The notes beneath the pieces are model-generated. The model searched no databases. It saw only the letters and a program-made list of their open reading frames with translations, and was not told the origin of the DNA. The position numbers and the translations under genes were made by a program. 30,726 bases of DNA from DATDPY01 sp964395765 (lineage in GTDB: Bacteria; Bacteroidota; Bacteroidia; Cytophagales; Cyclobacteriaceae): the NCBI GenBank assembly GCA_964395765.1, contig CAYNCU010000018.1, positions 1 through 30,726 of the forward strand, given 5' to 3'. Shown piece after piece: positions 14,936-23,027 of the stretch. The first letter of the stretch is position 1. Every line of letters begins with the position of its first letter.

Positions 14936-15361
14936 ATGCTCAAACAATTATTCAGGACTAATAATGAAAGTGGTAAGATCAATGCAGTTTTATTGTTGTT
15001 GCGGGTATGTACGGCCGCTTTTTTGCTTACACATGGAATTCCAAAATTAAATTCATTATTAGAAGGGGGAGAAATTAAATTTGCTGACCCGATCGGATTG
15101 GGGCCGGAGATGTCCTTAATCCTTGTGGTTTTTGCCGAGGCCTTTTGTTCTGCATTAATAATGATAGGACTGGGAACCCGGCTGGCCTCTATTCCGCTTA
15201 TAATTAATATGATGGTTATCGTTTTTATAGTCCACCTACACGATCCTTTTTCCAGGAAGGAATTGCCTTTATTTTACCTGATCATTTTTATTTCTTTATT
15301 TGTCCTTGGCAGTGGTAAATATTCCTTTGATCATCTTATTTTCAATCGAATATCCAAATAA
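14936..15361 (+). CDS. DoxX-family membrane protein
   Basis: A 141-residue inner-membrane protein with four predicted helices. The DoxX pattern is visible: LLLLRVCTAAFLLTHGIPKL in the first helix, a short loop with DPIGLGPEMSLIL starting the second, FAEAFCSALIMIGLGTRLAS, and a last helix before FDHLIF. A TTG seven codons upstream (14915) would also be in frame, but the ATG at 14936 is preceded by AAGAAG and gives a normal N-terminus (MLKQLFRTNNESGK). DoxX proteins are linked to thiol/oxidative stress handling or quinone-related functions in some bacteria; here the role is unknown. The CxxC lipoprotein lies upstream and the DUF5916 gene starts 12 bases downstream, suggesting cotranscription. 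Confidence 0.85.
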   Translation: MLKQLFRTNNESGKINAVLLLLRVCTAAFLLTHGIPKLNSLLEGGEIKFADPIGLGPEMSLILVVFAEAFCSALIMIGLGTRLASIPLIINMMVIVFIVHLHDPFSRKELPLFYLIIFISLFVLGSGKYSFDHLIFNRISK

Positions 15362-15373
15362 AAGAAAAGGAAT

Positions 15374-17653
15374 TTGATCAGATTATCTCAGACATGCATA
15401 CGCTTTATTACCTGGTTAATGTTGTCAGTAAATTTTCTGCTATTACACTTATCTATTTATGCACAAACAAATGATATAAAAGACCGTAATTCCATCCAGG
15501 CCTATCAATTGCACATTCATCCGGTGAAAGATGAAATTACAATCGACGGCAGACTTGATGAAGAAACCTGGCAATCCGCCGCTGTTGCGAAAAATTTCTG
15601 GATGAGTTATCCGGTGGATAACCGACATGCAGAGGATGACGTTCGGACTGAAGTCAAAATGGCCTATGATCAAAATTATATTTACCTGGGAGTGACCTGT
15701 TACGGAACAAATAATCATGTTATCCGTACCTTGAAAAGAGATGTTGATTTCGAAAGGGGAGATGGTTTTGAAGTTGTCATTGATCCGGTGAATGAAAAGA
15801 CCAATGGATATGCCTTTGGCGTGAACCCGCTGGGTGTACAGACTGAATTTCTTATTACAGGGCAAACCGGGAGAAAGACCGATGATATTCAGCCGGGCCA
15901 GGATCGGCAGGGAGTCAATCTTGCCTGGGACAATAAATGGTTTTCCAAGGTCAGGATTTACGGGAATAGATATACAATTGAGATTGCCATACCTTTCAAA
16001 ACCATTCATTATAAAGAAGATAAAAAACAATGGGGAATCAATTTTGCCAGACTGATCGCCAAATCCAATTCCATACAAACATGGACTCATGTCCCGCTGG
16101 AATTTTACCAGTTGGATCTGGGCTATACCGGAACGCTGGTTTGGGATATGCCTCCACATAAAACCGGTGGAGATATATCCTTGATTCCTTATGTTCTCGG
16201 TTCTTCTACTGAAGATTGGGAAAACGGCATTCCCAGGAAACAGGACGTGGAAGCCGGCATGGATGCAAAAGTTGCTGTGGGTTCCAATCTGAACCTCGAT
16301 CTTACTATCAATCCTGATTTTTCGCAGGTTGAAGTAGATCAGCAGGTAACTAACCTTACGCTTTTTGATATCCAGTTCCCGGAAAAGCGATTATTTTTCC
16401 TGGATAACAGTGATATTTTCGGGGATTTCGGGATTCCGCCCATGCGACCTTTTTTTTCCCGGAAGATCGGGTTGGATCCGGATGGGAATTCTATCCCTAT
16501 CCTGTATGGGGCCCGCTTGAGCGGTAATCTCAACAAAGATCTCCGGATCGGGGCGATGAATCTGCAAACCCGGAGAGCAGGCACATTTGAACCGCAGAAC
16601 TATACGGCATTAGCCTTTCACCAGCAGGTGCTGGCCAGGTCCATTATCAAGGGGTATTTCTTCAATCGTCAGAATTTCAGCAGTAAATCTCCGGATTATG
16701 ATCGTGTTCCCGGCCTTGAATTTCAATACCTCTCACCGAATGGAAGATTTCAGACATTTGCAGGGTTCGGTAAATCACTGAGTCCGGGTAAAAAATCGGG
16801 GAATTCATTTTATAATTCTGGCATTGGCTATGACGACCGGCATATCAGCGTTTATACCAACCTGGCCGGAATCGGTGATAATTATATTTCAGATATGGGT
16901 TTTTTCTCAGCCCAGGATCATTACGATGCCAGGAGGGATACATTGATCCCCCTGGGTTATAATCATTGGTTCACCCGGTTCAGCTATACCTTTTATCCTG
17001 AAAGCGAAAAAATCCTTTCCCATCAGATCGGATTCCGGAATGTATGGGATATGAATACTGATTTTCAGAATTTCAATAATGACATTTCCGTTAATTACGA
17101 TATTCTGTTTAAGAGTACTGCCAGGATCAATTTTACCTATACGGTCAGTCGTACTCACCTGCCTTTTCCATTCTCTTTTGTGGAAGGGGATACCCTGAAC
17201 CCCGGTAAATACCTGTATACATATGCCGAACTAAAAAGTAAAACTGATGACAGAAAATTGTTTAGCGGCTATGCAGGAATACAATACGGGAGCTTTTATA
17301 ACGGTTTCCGAATCCAGTACATGGCCGGTATCAATTACAGGGCACAGCCCTGGGGGAATTTTGAAATCCAGTTTGAACGGAATGACCTCAGCTTTCCCGA
17401 ATTCAACGGCGACGGTACGTTGTATCTCATCGCACCAAAATTCGAATTTGATTTTTCGAGGTCGATTTACTGGACCACCTTCCTTCAATATAATACCCAG
17501 GAAGACAATTTTAATATCAACAGCCGCCTTCAATGGCGATTCCAGCCGATGTCGGATATATACCTGGTTTACACGGATAATTACTTTTTAGATATTTGGG
17601 GCCCCCGAAACAGAGCGCTGGTAGTTAAAATGAATTACTGGCTTAACCTCTAG
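15374..17653 (+). CDS. DUF5916 outer-membrane protein with CBM9-like N-terminal domain
   Basis: A 759-residue exported protein. Residues ~50-245 form a carbohydrate-binding-family-9-like sandwich (EITIDGRLDEETWQSA, VKMAYDQNYIYLGVTCYG, GDGFEVVIDPVNEKTNGYAF, RYTIEIAIPFKTIHY). The rest matches DUF5916, with DLTINPDFSQVEVDQQVTNL and FPEKRLFFLDNSDIFGDFG, and then barrel-like strands to a terminal aromatic strand (ALVVKMNYWLNL). Start choice: TTG at 15374 gives a signal peptide with arginines before the hydrophobic core (MIRLSQTCIRFITWLML, ending IYAQ). The first in-frame ATG (15419) would remove the basic n-region, so TTG is preferred. The family is common in Bacteroidota and probably sits in the outer membrane; its substrate is unknown. 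It starts 12 bases after DoxX. Confidence 0.87.
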   Translation: MIRLSQTCIRFITWLMLSVNFLLLHLSIYAQTNDIKDRNSIQAYQLHIHPVKDEITIDGRLDEETWQSAAVAKNFWMSYPVDNRHAEDDVRTEVKMAYDQNYIYLGVTCYGTNNHVIRTLKRDVDFERGDGFEVVIDPVNEKTNGYAFGVNPLGVQTEFLITGQTGRKTDDIQPGQDRQGVNLAWDNKWFSKVRIYGNRYTIEIAIPFKTIHYKEDKKQWGINFARLIAKSNSIQTWTHVPLEFYQLDLGYTGTLVWDMPPHKTGGDISLIPYVLGSSTEDWENGIPRKQDVEAGMDAKVAVGSNLNLDLTINPDFSQVEVDQQVTNLTLFDIQFPEKRLFFLDNSDIFGDFGIPPMRPFFSRKIGLDPDGNSIPILYGARLSGNLNKDLRIGAMNLQTRRAGTFEPQNYTALAFHQQVLARSIIKGYFFNRQNFSSKSPDYDRVPGLEFQYLSPNGRFQTFAGFGKSLSPGKKSGNSFYNSGIGYDDRHISVYTNLAGIGDNYISDMGFFSAQDHYDARRDTLIPLGYNHWFTRFSYTFYPESEKILSHQIGFRNVWDMNTDFQNFNNDISVNYDILFKSTARINFTYTVSRTHLPFPFSFVEGDTLNPGKYLYTYAELKSKTDDRKLFSGYAGIQYGSFYNGFRIQYMAGINYRAQPWGNFEIQFERNDLSFPEFNGDGTLYLIAPKFEFDFSRSIYWTTFLQYNTQEDNFNINSRLQWRFQPMSDIYLVYTDNYFLDIWGPRNRALVVKMNYWLNL

Positions 17654-17836
17654 AATAACTACTATAGTAAACTCCAATCTTCTATTTCTGGCTTTTAAAA
17701 AGAAGATCTCATAGGATATACAAGTTATGAAAATTGGAAATTGTGACTTATTTGATCACTGTTATTTGTATTTTGAAATATAATTGTCTTTACCAGAATT
17801 AATAAGAGATTTCTTTCGGTTATTTTTCATCCGATC

Positions 17837-19120
17837 CTACATTTCAGTTTCAAAGAGAACATCTTTTTGTTTTTTACCGCTGATGGTATTGTTTTCCATT
17901 TCGGGTTTGGAACCGTTTTTATATATAAACACAGCAGCTTTTTGCGTTCCATTTTCCGTGTCGCGGATGATATTATTTTTAATCACCAGGTTTTTGGCTG
18001 GGGAGTTAATGGATATTCCGTACCCGCCATCCTTCGTTCCGTTATTTTCGATAATATTATTTTCGAAGGTGTTGTTATTAGGTGCGTTGGCGGCGGTCTC
18101 GCCCCTTAGATTGACGCCATCACTGGCATTTTCATAGATATGATTACCGTCAAAAAGGACATCGGTATCCTTATGGCCGGTACAAATGCCGAATCTTCCA
18201 TTATTATAGAAATCGTTGTTTTTAACCAGACTATGATGCACACGCCAGCAAATGAATAAGCCGTCAACGGCATTATTGTGCACCTTATTATTTTCAATAA
18301 CGGTCAGGGGGGAGCCGGTGCCGGGGTGCATGCCAATATCGCCGCTGCCACTGACTTCGGAGTTAAGTATGGAAATGTTTTCCGTGATTTGCCAGCTAAT
18401 TCCTTCGCCGTTGAAATCTTTAACCCGCACACTGTCGACCGTTACATGTTTGGATTTAAACATAAAAATACCCGCGCTGTTACAACCGTCTGCCATGAAA
18501 TTTTTAGCCTTATTACCGTCAACCATTAAATGACTGATTTTTACGTTTTCAGCATTAACCACTTCAATCACAGAGCTTGCGTTGGAAACCAAACCATTAT
18601 GATCGGCGCGGTAATCCCGCATCAGGTACGAATCGATATAGATTACGTGATCTTCAATGGCTGTGATAAGGGCGGTGGAAACATTCCAGCACGAGTTGTT
18701 ATCATCATCGGTAACCTGAATCCGCATGCCCGGCAAAAATCCGGTGGGATCTTCCACTGTCAGCTTCAGCTCTCCGTAGTCGGCATCCACGGTATAATGC
18801 GTCTGAACGCCATCGGTTTTATGAAGAACGGTTGATAAGCCAGCTCCTATTAAATTGACATTGGAACGGAGATACACGGGAGACTGTATTTCAAAAGTCC
18901 CGGCGGTTAGAATTACAGTCCCGCCTTCCGGGGCTATATTATCGATGGCATATTGGATGGCTTTATTGGTAAAACCTGTTACGTCGGCTCCGGGTCCGCC
19001 AACCGTTAAGGTCTTTTCTACAGTCTTTGGCGTTACCAGGGCATCTACCTTAAACTTACCTGGTTGCGAAAGTGCAGTAAGGCCAACCAGTAAAAATGGA
19101 ATTATGGCTAAATGTTTCAT
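17837..19120 (-). CDS. Secreted right-handed beta-helix (pectate-lyase-like/NosD-like) protein
   Basis: A 427-residue exported protein: signal peptide (about 1-18, MKHLAIIPFLLVGLTALSQ), an N-terminal segment typical of polysaccharide-lyase or pectinesterase-like folds (AIQYAIDNIAPEGGTVILTA, then GTFEIQSPVYLRSNVNLIGA), followed by parallel beta-helix repeats from about residue 190 to the end (NVKISHLMVDGN, ISILNSEVSGSGDIGMH, NNKVHNNAVDGLFI, NNDFYNNGRFGICTG, NHIYENASDGVNLRGET, NNIIENNG, NNIIRDTENG). Asn-rich ladder positions are obvious. Such proteins bind or cleave polysaccharides or help surface deposition; no catalytic set could be assigned. It is divergent from the alpha/beta hydrolase gene, with 155 bp between starts. 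Starts at ATG. Confidence 0.87.
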   Translation of the reverse strand: MKHLAIIPFLLVGLTALSQPGKFKVDALVTPKTVEKTLTVGGPGADVTGFTNKAIQYAIDNIAPEGGTVILTAGTFEIQSPVYLRSNVNLIGAGLSTVLHKTDGVQTHYTVDADYGELKLTVEDPTGFLPGMRIQVTDDDNNSCWNVSTALITAIEDHVIYIDSYLMRDYRADHNGLVSNASSVIEVVNAENVKISHLMVDGNKAKNFMADGCNSAGIFMFKSKHVTVDSVRVKDFNGEGISWQITENISILNSEVSGSGDIGMHPGTGSPLTVIENNKVHNNAVDGLFICWRVHHSLVKNNDFYNNGRFGICTGHKDTDVLFDGNHIYENASDGVNLRGETAANAPNNNTFENNIIENNGTKDGGYGISINSPAKNLVIKNNIIRDTENGTQKAAVFIYKNGSKPEMENNTISGKKQKDVLFETEM

Positions 19121-19275
19121 GGGGGAAATTTTTAATTGAATACAATTTAATAATTTGGATTGTATTTTTATAACAATTTGTACATTCCCTTTCCTTTCAA
19201 AAAAATTTACCGGGCTGGCATCAAATCCGGATTATTCTTACCTTAGGCGGCCTACGTATCACTGAATACAATATA

Positions 19276-20073
19276 ATGAAAACTTATACTACTGTTGCGA
19301 CAATTTTTTGCCTTATGAGTTTGAATGTAAAATCGCAGGATTTACCAGGAAAATATTTCAAATCCTTTGATGGTACGAATATTTATTATGAGGTAAAAGG
19401 GGAGGGATTTCCTGTGGTCCTGGTACATGGATTTATTGTAGACGGGGAATCATGGAAATCCAAACCAGTCTACAAGGATCTTCTGGATGCAGGATATAAG
19501 GTGATCACCCTCGATATGCGGGGCAACGGGCATTCCGATAAGCCTCATGACCCGGCAGCCTATGAAAACGATGCAGAAGCAAAGGACATCATGGGGCTGC
19601 TGGATTTTCTCGGAATTAAAAACTATGATGTGGTCGGATATTCCAGGGGATCAATTATTACCTCCCGGTTACTGGTCATCGATCAGCGTGTGGCAAAAGC
19701 AATTATGGGAGGTATGGGTGCTGATTTCACAAACCCCGAATGGCCCAGGAGGATCATGTTTTATAATGCCCTGATGGGAAAAGACGTGCCTGAACTTGCC
19801 GATATGGTGAAGCATGTTCAGGAAGCAGGATTGGACCAATTGGCCCTGGCCTACCTGCAGAAAGCCCAGCCTTCCACCAGTAAAGAAGAGCTGGCAAAAA
19901 TTAAACAACCGGTCCTTGTTATTTGCGGGACAGAAGATACGGATAACGGGTCAGCTAGCAAATTGTCAAAACTTATTCCACATTCAAAATATGTAAATGT
20001 TCCCGGCAACCATGGCCAGGCGTACGGGACGGAGGAGTTCGGGGAGAAGGTGGTTTCGTTTTTAGGCGGATGA
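19276..20073 (+). CDS. Exported alpha/beta-fold hydrolase
   Basis: A 265-residue protein with a signal peptide (MKTYTTVATIFCLMSLNVKS-Q) and a complete alpha/beta-hydrolase fold. The oxyanion motif is VVLVHGFIVDG (47-57), the nucleophile S123 lies in VVGYSRGSI, the acid is probably D221 in ICGTEDTDNG, and the histidine H246 lies in VPGNHGQAYG. LDMRGNGHSDKP (79-90) is typical of the epoxide hydrolase/haloperoxidase-like branch. Length and motifs are intact, so an active esterase- or lactonase-like enzyme in the periplasm is likely, substrate unknown. ATG start, no clear ribosome-binding site. The stop is followed by a relatively GC-rich stretch that ends in one copy of the repeat described at 20235-20290. 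Confidence 0.9.
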   Translation: MKTYTTVATIFCLMSLNVKSQDLPGKYFKSFDGTNIYYEVKGEGFPVVLVHGFIVDGESWKSKPVYKDLLDAGYKVITLDMRGNGHSDKPHDPAAYENDAEAKDIMGLLDFLGIKNYDVVGYSRGSIITSRLLVIDQRVAKAIMGGMGADFTNPEWPRRIMFYNALMGKDVPELADMVKHVQEAGLDQLALAYLQKAQPSTSKEELAKIKQPVLVICGTEDTDNGSASKLSKLIPHSKYVNVPGNHGQAYGTEEFGEKVVSFLGG

Positions 20074-20089
20074 TCAATAATCCGGCATA

Positions 20090-20234
20090 AGCCACCATGC
20101 AATATTTCGAATATCGATAGTAGGGTCTCCCTGTCATGGTAAGATTTCCGCGCCCTGGCATAAACTCCTTGCCGTGGTTGGTGTCTTCGCGATCCACTTC
20201 CTGTGAATCCTTCGTTAAGGGGTTTTTGGATCCT
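20090..20234. other. GC-richer non-coding block adjoining repeat copy A
   Basis: Lies between the hydrolase stop and the repeat downstream of the permease pair. It has higher GC content than other intergenic DNA here and is free of stops in two minus-strand frames. One frame reads KEFMPGRGNLTMTGRP, another GSGSRRHQPRQGVYARAR. The absence of stops extends into the repeat and into the hydrolase gene. No start signal or family match was recognised. It may be part of a longer interspersed element of which only the end is shared with copy B at 25674-25728. Confidence 0.35.
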
Positions 20235-20290
20235 AATTTTGTTTTTGTTATTAGCGGCCTGTTGGTCAGGAGCGAGATAATTTTTAAACG
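20235..20290. repeat. Direct repeat copy A flanking the permease pair
   Basis: The core GTTATTAGCGGCCTG (20247-20261) is identical to copy B at 25686-25700. After two different bases both copies continue GGTCAG, then AG and an AT-rich T-run with TTTTTAAA, so similarity extends over about 50 bases. This copy lies about 70 bp beyond the stop of the second permease in its reading direction. Confidence 0.65.
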
Positions 20291-20360
20291 ATTTATTTTC
20301 TGTAACCGGATTTATTTTCAAATAGCAATTATTATTCTTATCTGTCCGGCCAATGATGAG

Positions 20361-23027
20361 CTATTCATTTCTCAATACTTCCGAAGGATTAGTTTGCGCT
20401 ACTTTGAAAGTCCGGCTGCCGATCATTATCAAAGCGATGGACACAACGGCTACGGTTCCGGAGAATAAATCAAGTATGCTTATCGGAGCATGATAAACTA
20501 AAAGTGGTAAAATTACCTGTGTAAAAAATAAATAGGTTACAGGTATGGCTATTACGGCGGATATAACCAATAATACCATAAAATTTTTCCCCATCATAAA
20601 TACAAGATTATTGATTCCTGCGCCCATTACTTTGCGGATTCCGATTTCCTTTTTCTTCGTTTCGGTAGAGAAAACGACCATTCCGAATAAGCCTAATGCC
20701 GAAATAGTTATAGCCACAACGGCACTGATCCCGATGATCTTGATCACGCTTAATGCGATTTCGTAATATTCTTTAATTTCATCATTATAGAAATCAGCAT
20801 CCAATGGATGGTAAGGATCGATTTTTTTCCATGCTTTTTTAATCCGGGCCAGTGTAAAAGGAAGGTTATCGGAATGAATTCTGGCGTTAATGAAACGAAG
20901 GTGTTTTTTTGAATACCGGAACATAAATGGGCCAATTTTATTCTGGACAACGGCACCGTATTGAAAGTCTTTTACAACTCCGACGATCGTCAGGTCATTT
21001 CCATTTTCTGTTACAACTTCTCCGATTGCTTTATCCGGGTTACCCTTTGCGATATTCAATCGTTTCAGTAGTTGTTCATTTACAATTACACTTCGGTTTA
21101 AGGCATTTCCCGGGCTAACAACAAAATTTTCGCCTGCAATGAGTTTGTGTTGCAGGTTAGGTATATAATTTTCATCAGTTTCATTGTAGGCTGTCTGGGC
21201 AGAGTCCATAGGGTCTTTATACTTCACATAAGTATCATAATACCCTCCTGTGCCGGTTATCATTGTACAAGCAGACAATCCTGTAATTTCCGGTATCTTT
21301 GATAATTCGGCCCTGACTATATCTTCCTTGTTTCCCTGAAGGTAGATATTAAGGACATGATCGGAATTAAAACCCAGATCGAATGAAATAAAATTCCTGT
21401 ATTGACTATAAGAGATAATGGTGGTCGTGATAAAAATTAATGAAAAGGTGTATTGAGTGGTAATCAAGGCCTTTCGCATATTAATGAACCTGAATACTTT
21501 GACCGAGGAAGAGCTTTTCATCACTTTTAATACATTTATCCTTGAATAATACAAGGCCGGTAGAAAACCCGCCAGAAATCCCAACAGGAGCGCAAAGGAT
21601 ATAAAGTATACGATGATCCCAAACGACAATCTCATAGTTACCAAACCTTTAATTTCTCCGGATAGGGATAGGATCGTAGGCCTTAAAAACAAAAAAATAG
21701 ATATTGCAATAACCAGGGCAAAAAGTGAAATTATTATGGATTCAGCCATAAACTGCATAAGAACCTGGTTTTTTTGGGCGCCAATTATTTTTCGGATACC
21801 CACCTCATGCATTCGCCGGAAAGAGCGCGCAATGGAAAGATTCGCATAATTAAAACACGCCGATAAAAGAACGACAAACACCAATCCGAAGATGAACCAA
21901 ATAGTTCCGGCAGGCATAATGGGTTCGATCTGATTGCCAAGATTTTCCCCTGTTTCAATTTTATTTAAAGATTGAAGCCTGAGGTTCATTTCGAATTTAT
22001 GGCCGGGAATCATACTGTTTTCGAAACTACTTAAGCGATTCAGTCCTTTCCGGACAGCATTTATATTCCCGTTTTCCGGAAGAAGAAGATAAACATAAGT
22101 GTCCCATGTATGCCCCCATTTCCTTTCATCAGGATTATCATTTAAAATTGTATTTAGAGAAGAAAAAGAACAAAGGGCATCAAAATGCATGTGGGAGAAC
22201 CTCGGTATGTCCTTCAACACACCGGTTACTAAATAAGATTGATCTTTCGGATTCGCATAGTTTTTCTTAAAAACGACCATTTTGCCCATTGGATCGGCAT
22301 TGCCAAAAAGCTTTCGTGCCGTGGTCTCGGTTAAAACAACAGAATAGGGTTCTCTAAGTGCCGTCTTCGGATTTCCTTCCAGCATGGGAAAGGAAAAAAT
22401 ATTAAAAAGAGAAGATTCAGACCAGAAACCGGTTATAGGAAATGATCTGTCGTCTATCTGGTAATTTCCATTATAAAACTTTTTCATTATCACCATATCT
22501 TCGATACCGGGAATAGTAGCATTGATTTCATTACCGGCCTCTCTGGATGTGGAAGCGAAAGATTGGGTTTCTTTGTCCTCTGTTTTGTAATCTTCAATTA
22601 CGCGGTAGATCCTGTTTTTTTTGACATTGAACTGATCATAGGAATGGAGGTCATGCAGGAAAGATATAAGTAACAAGCCGACAGCCATACTGATGGCAAG
22701 ACCCGTAATGTTGATGACTGAGAAGAGTTTATTCCGTGCGATATTTCTTCCGGATGTTTTGACATAACTTCCGATCATGATCCAATTAATTAAATATTTT
22801 AAAAAATCAGGTTTATTGAGAGTATAGGGCCTGAGAAATTTAAAAACATCGAGAATATAAATGATCCGAGCCTTTCGGCGACCTTTGGTTTTCAGGTTTC
22901 TTTGGAAATATTCATTTAAATCGCCCTGCAGATCTTCCAGCAGTTCCGGTTTGCAGTACCATTCCAGGAAATGTCGGGCCCAGCGGGGAGGATGGGCAGG
23001 GGAATGATTGAATTTTCTTTTATTCAT
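20361..23027 (-). CDS. MacB/FtsX-like ABC transporter permease with prefix domain, second of tandem pair
   Basis: An 888-residue inner-membrane protein. Residues ~1-75 are the 'permease prefix' domain (WARHFLEWYCKPELLEDLQG, then DLNEYFQRN) found fused to such permeases in Bacteroidota. Then follow a first membrane helix (ARNKLFSVINITGLAISMAV), a MacB-type periplasmic domain (YDQFNVKKNRIYRVIEDY onward), a first FtsX core (LSACFNYANLSIARSFRR, EVGIRKIIGAQKNQVLMQFM), a second periplasmic domain and a C-terminal FtsX core (TKKKEIGIRKVMGAGINNLV), ending NPSEVLRNE. Start choice: an in-frame ATG at 23096 exists, but the ATG at 23027 overlaps the previous gene's stop by eight bases and aligns with the paralogue's N-terminus. 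It has no ATPase domain; a partner ATPase must be encoded elsewhere. Substrate unknown. Confidence 0.9.
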   Translation of the reverse strand: MNKRKFNHSPAHPPRWARHFLEWYCKPELLEDLQGDLNEYFQRNLKTKGRRKARIIYILDVFKFLRPYTLNKPDFLKYLINWIMIGSYVKTSGRNIARNKLFSVINITGLAISMAVGLLLISFLHDLHSYDQFNVKKNRIYRVIEDYKTEDKETQSFASTSREAGNEINATIPGIEDMVIMKKFYNGNYQIDDRSFPITGFWSESSLFNIFSFPMLEGNPKTALREPYSVVLTETTARKLFGNADPMGKMVVFKKNYANPKDQSYLVTGVLKDIPRFSHMHFDALCSFSSLNTILNDNPDERKWGHTWDTYVYLLLPENGNINAVRKGLNRLSSFENSMIPGHKFEMNLRLQSLNKIETGENLGNQIEPIMPAGTIWFIFGLVFVVLLSACFNYANLSIARSFRRMHEVGIRKIIGAQKNQVLMQFMAESIIISLFALVIAISIFLFLRPTILSLSGEIKGLVTMRLSFGIIVYFISFALLLGFLAGFLPALYYSRINVLKVMKSSSSVKVFRFINMRKALITTQYTFSLIFITTTIISYSQYRNFISFDLGFNSDHVLNIYLQGNKEDIVRAELSKIPEITGLSACTMITGTGGYYDTYVKYKDPMDSAQTAYNETDENYIPNLQHKLIAGENFVVSPGNALNRSVIVNEQLLKRLNIAKGNPDKAIGEVVTENGNDLTIVGVVKDFQYGAVVQNKIGPFMFRYSKKHLRFINARIHSDNLPFTLARIKKAWKKIDPYHPLDADFYNDEIKEYYEIALSVIKIIGISAVVAITISALGLFGMVVFSTETKKKEIGIRKVMGAGINNLVFMMGKNFMVLLVISAVIAIPVTYLFFTQVILPLLVYHAPISILDLFSGTVAVVSIALIMIGSRTFKVAQTNPSEVLRNE

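Noticed and set aside
15449..16159. 236-residue minus-strand frame inside the DUF5916 gene
   Set aside because: It is the antisense shadow of a gene with clear domains and signal peptide; its composition (many Ile/His/Cys, no motif) is typical of a shadow.
19851..20321. 156-residue minus-strand frame
   Set aside because: It overlaps about 220 bases of the well-supported alpha/beta hydrolase on the other strand and has no recognisable domain. Its intergenic part is treated as a repeat/non-coding block instead.
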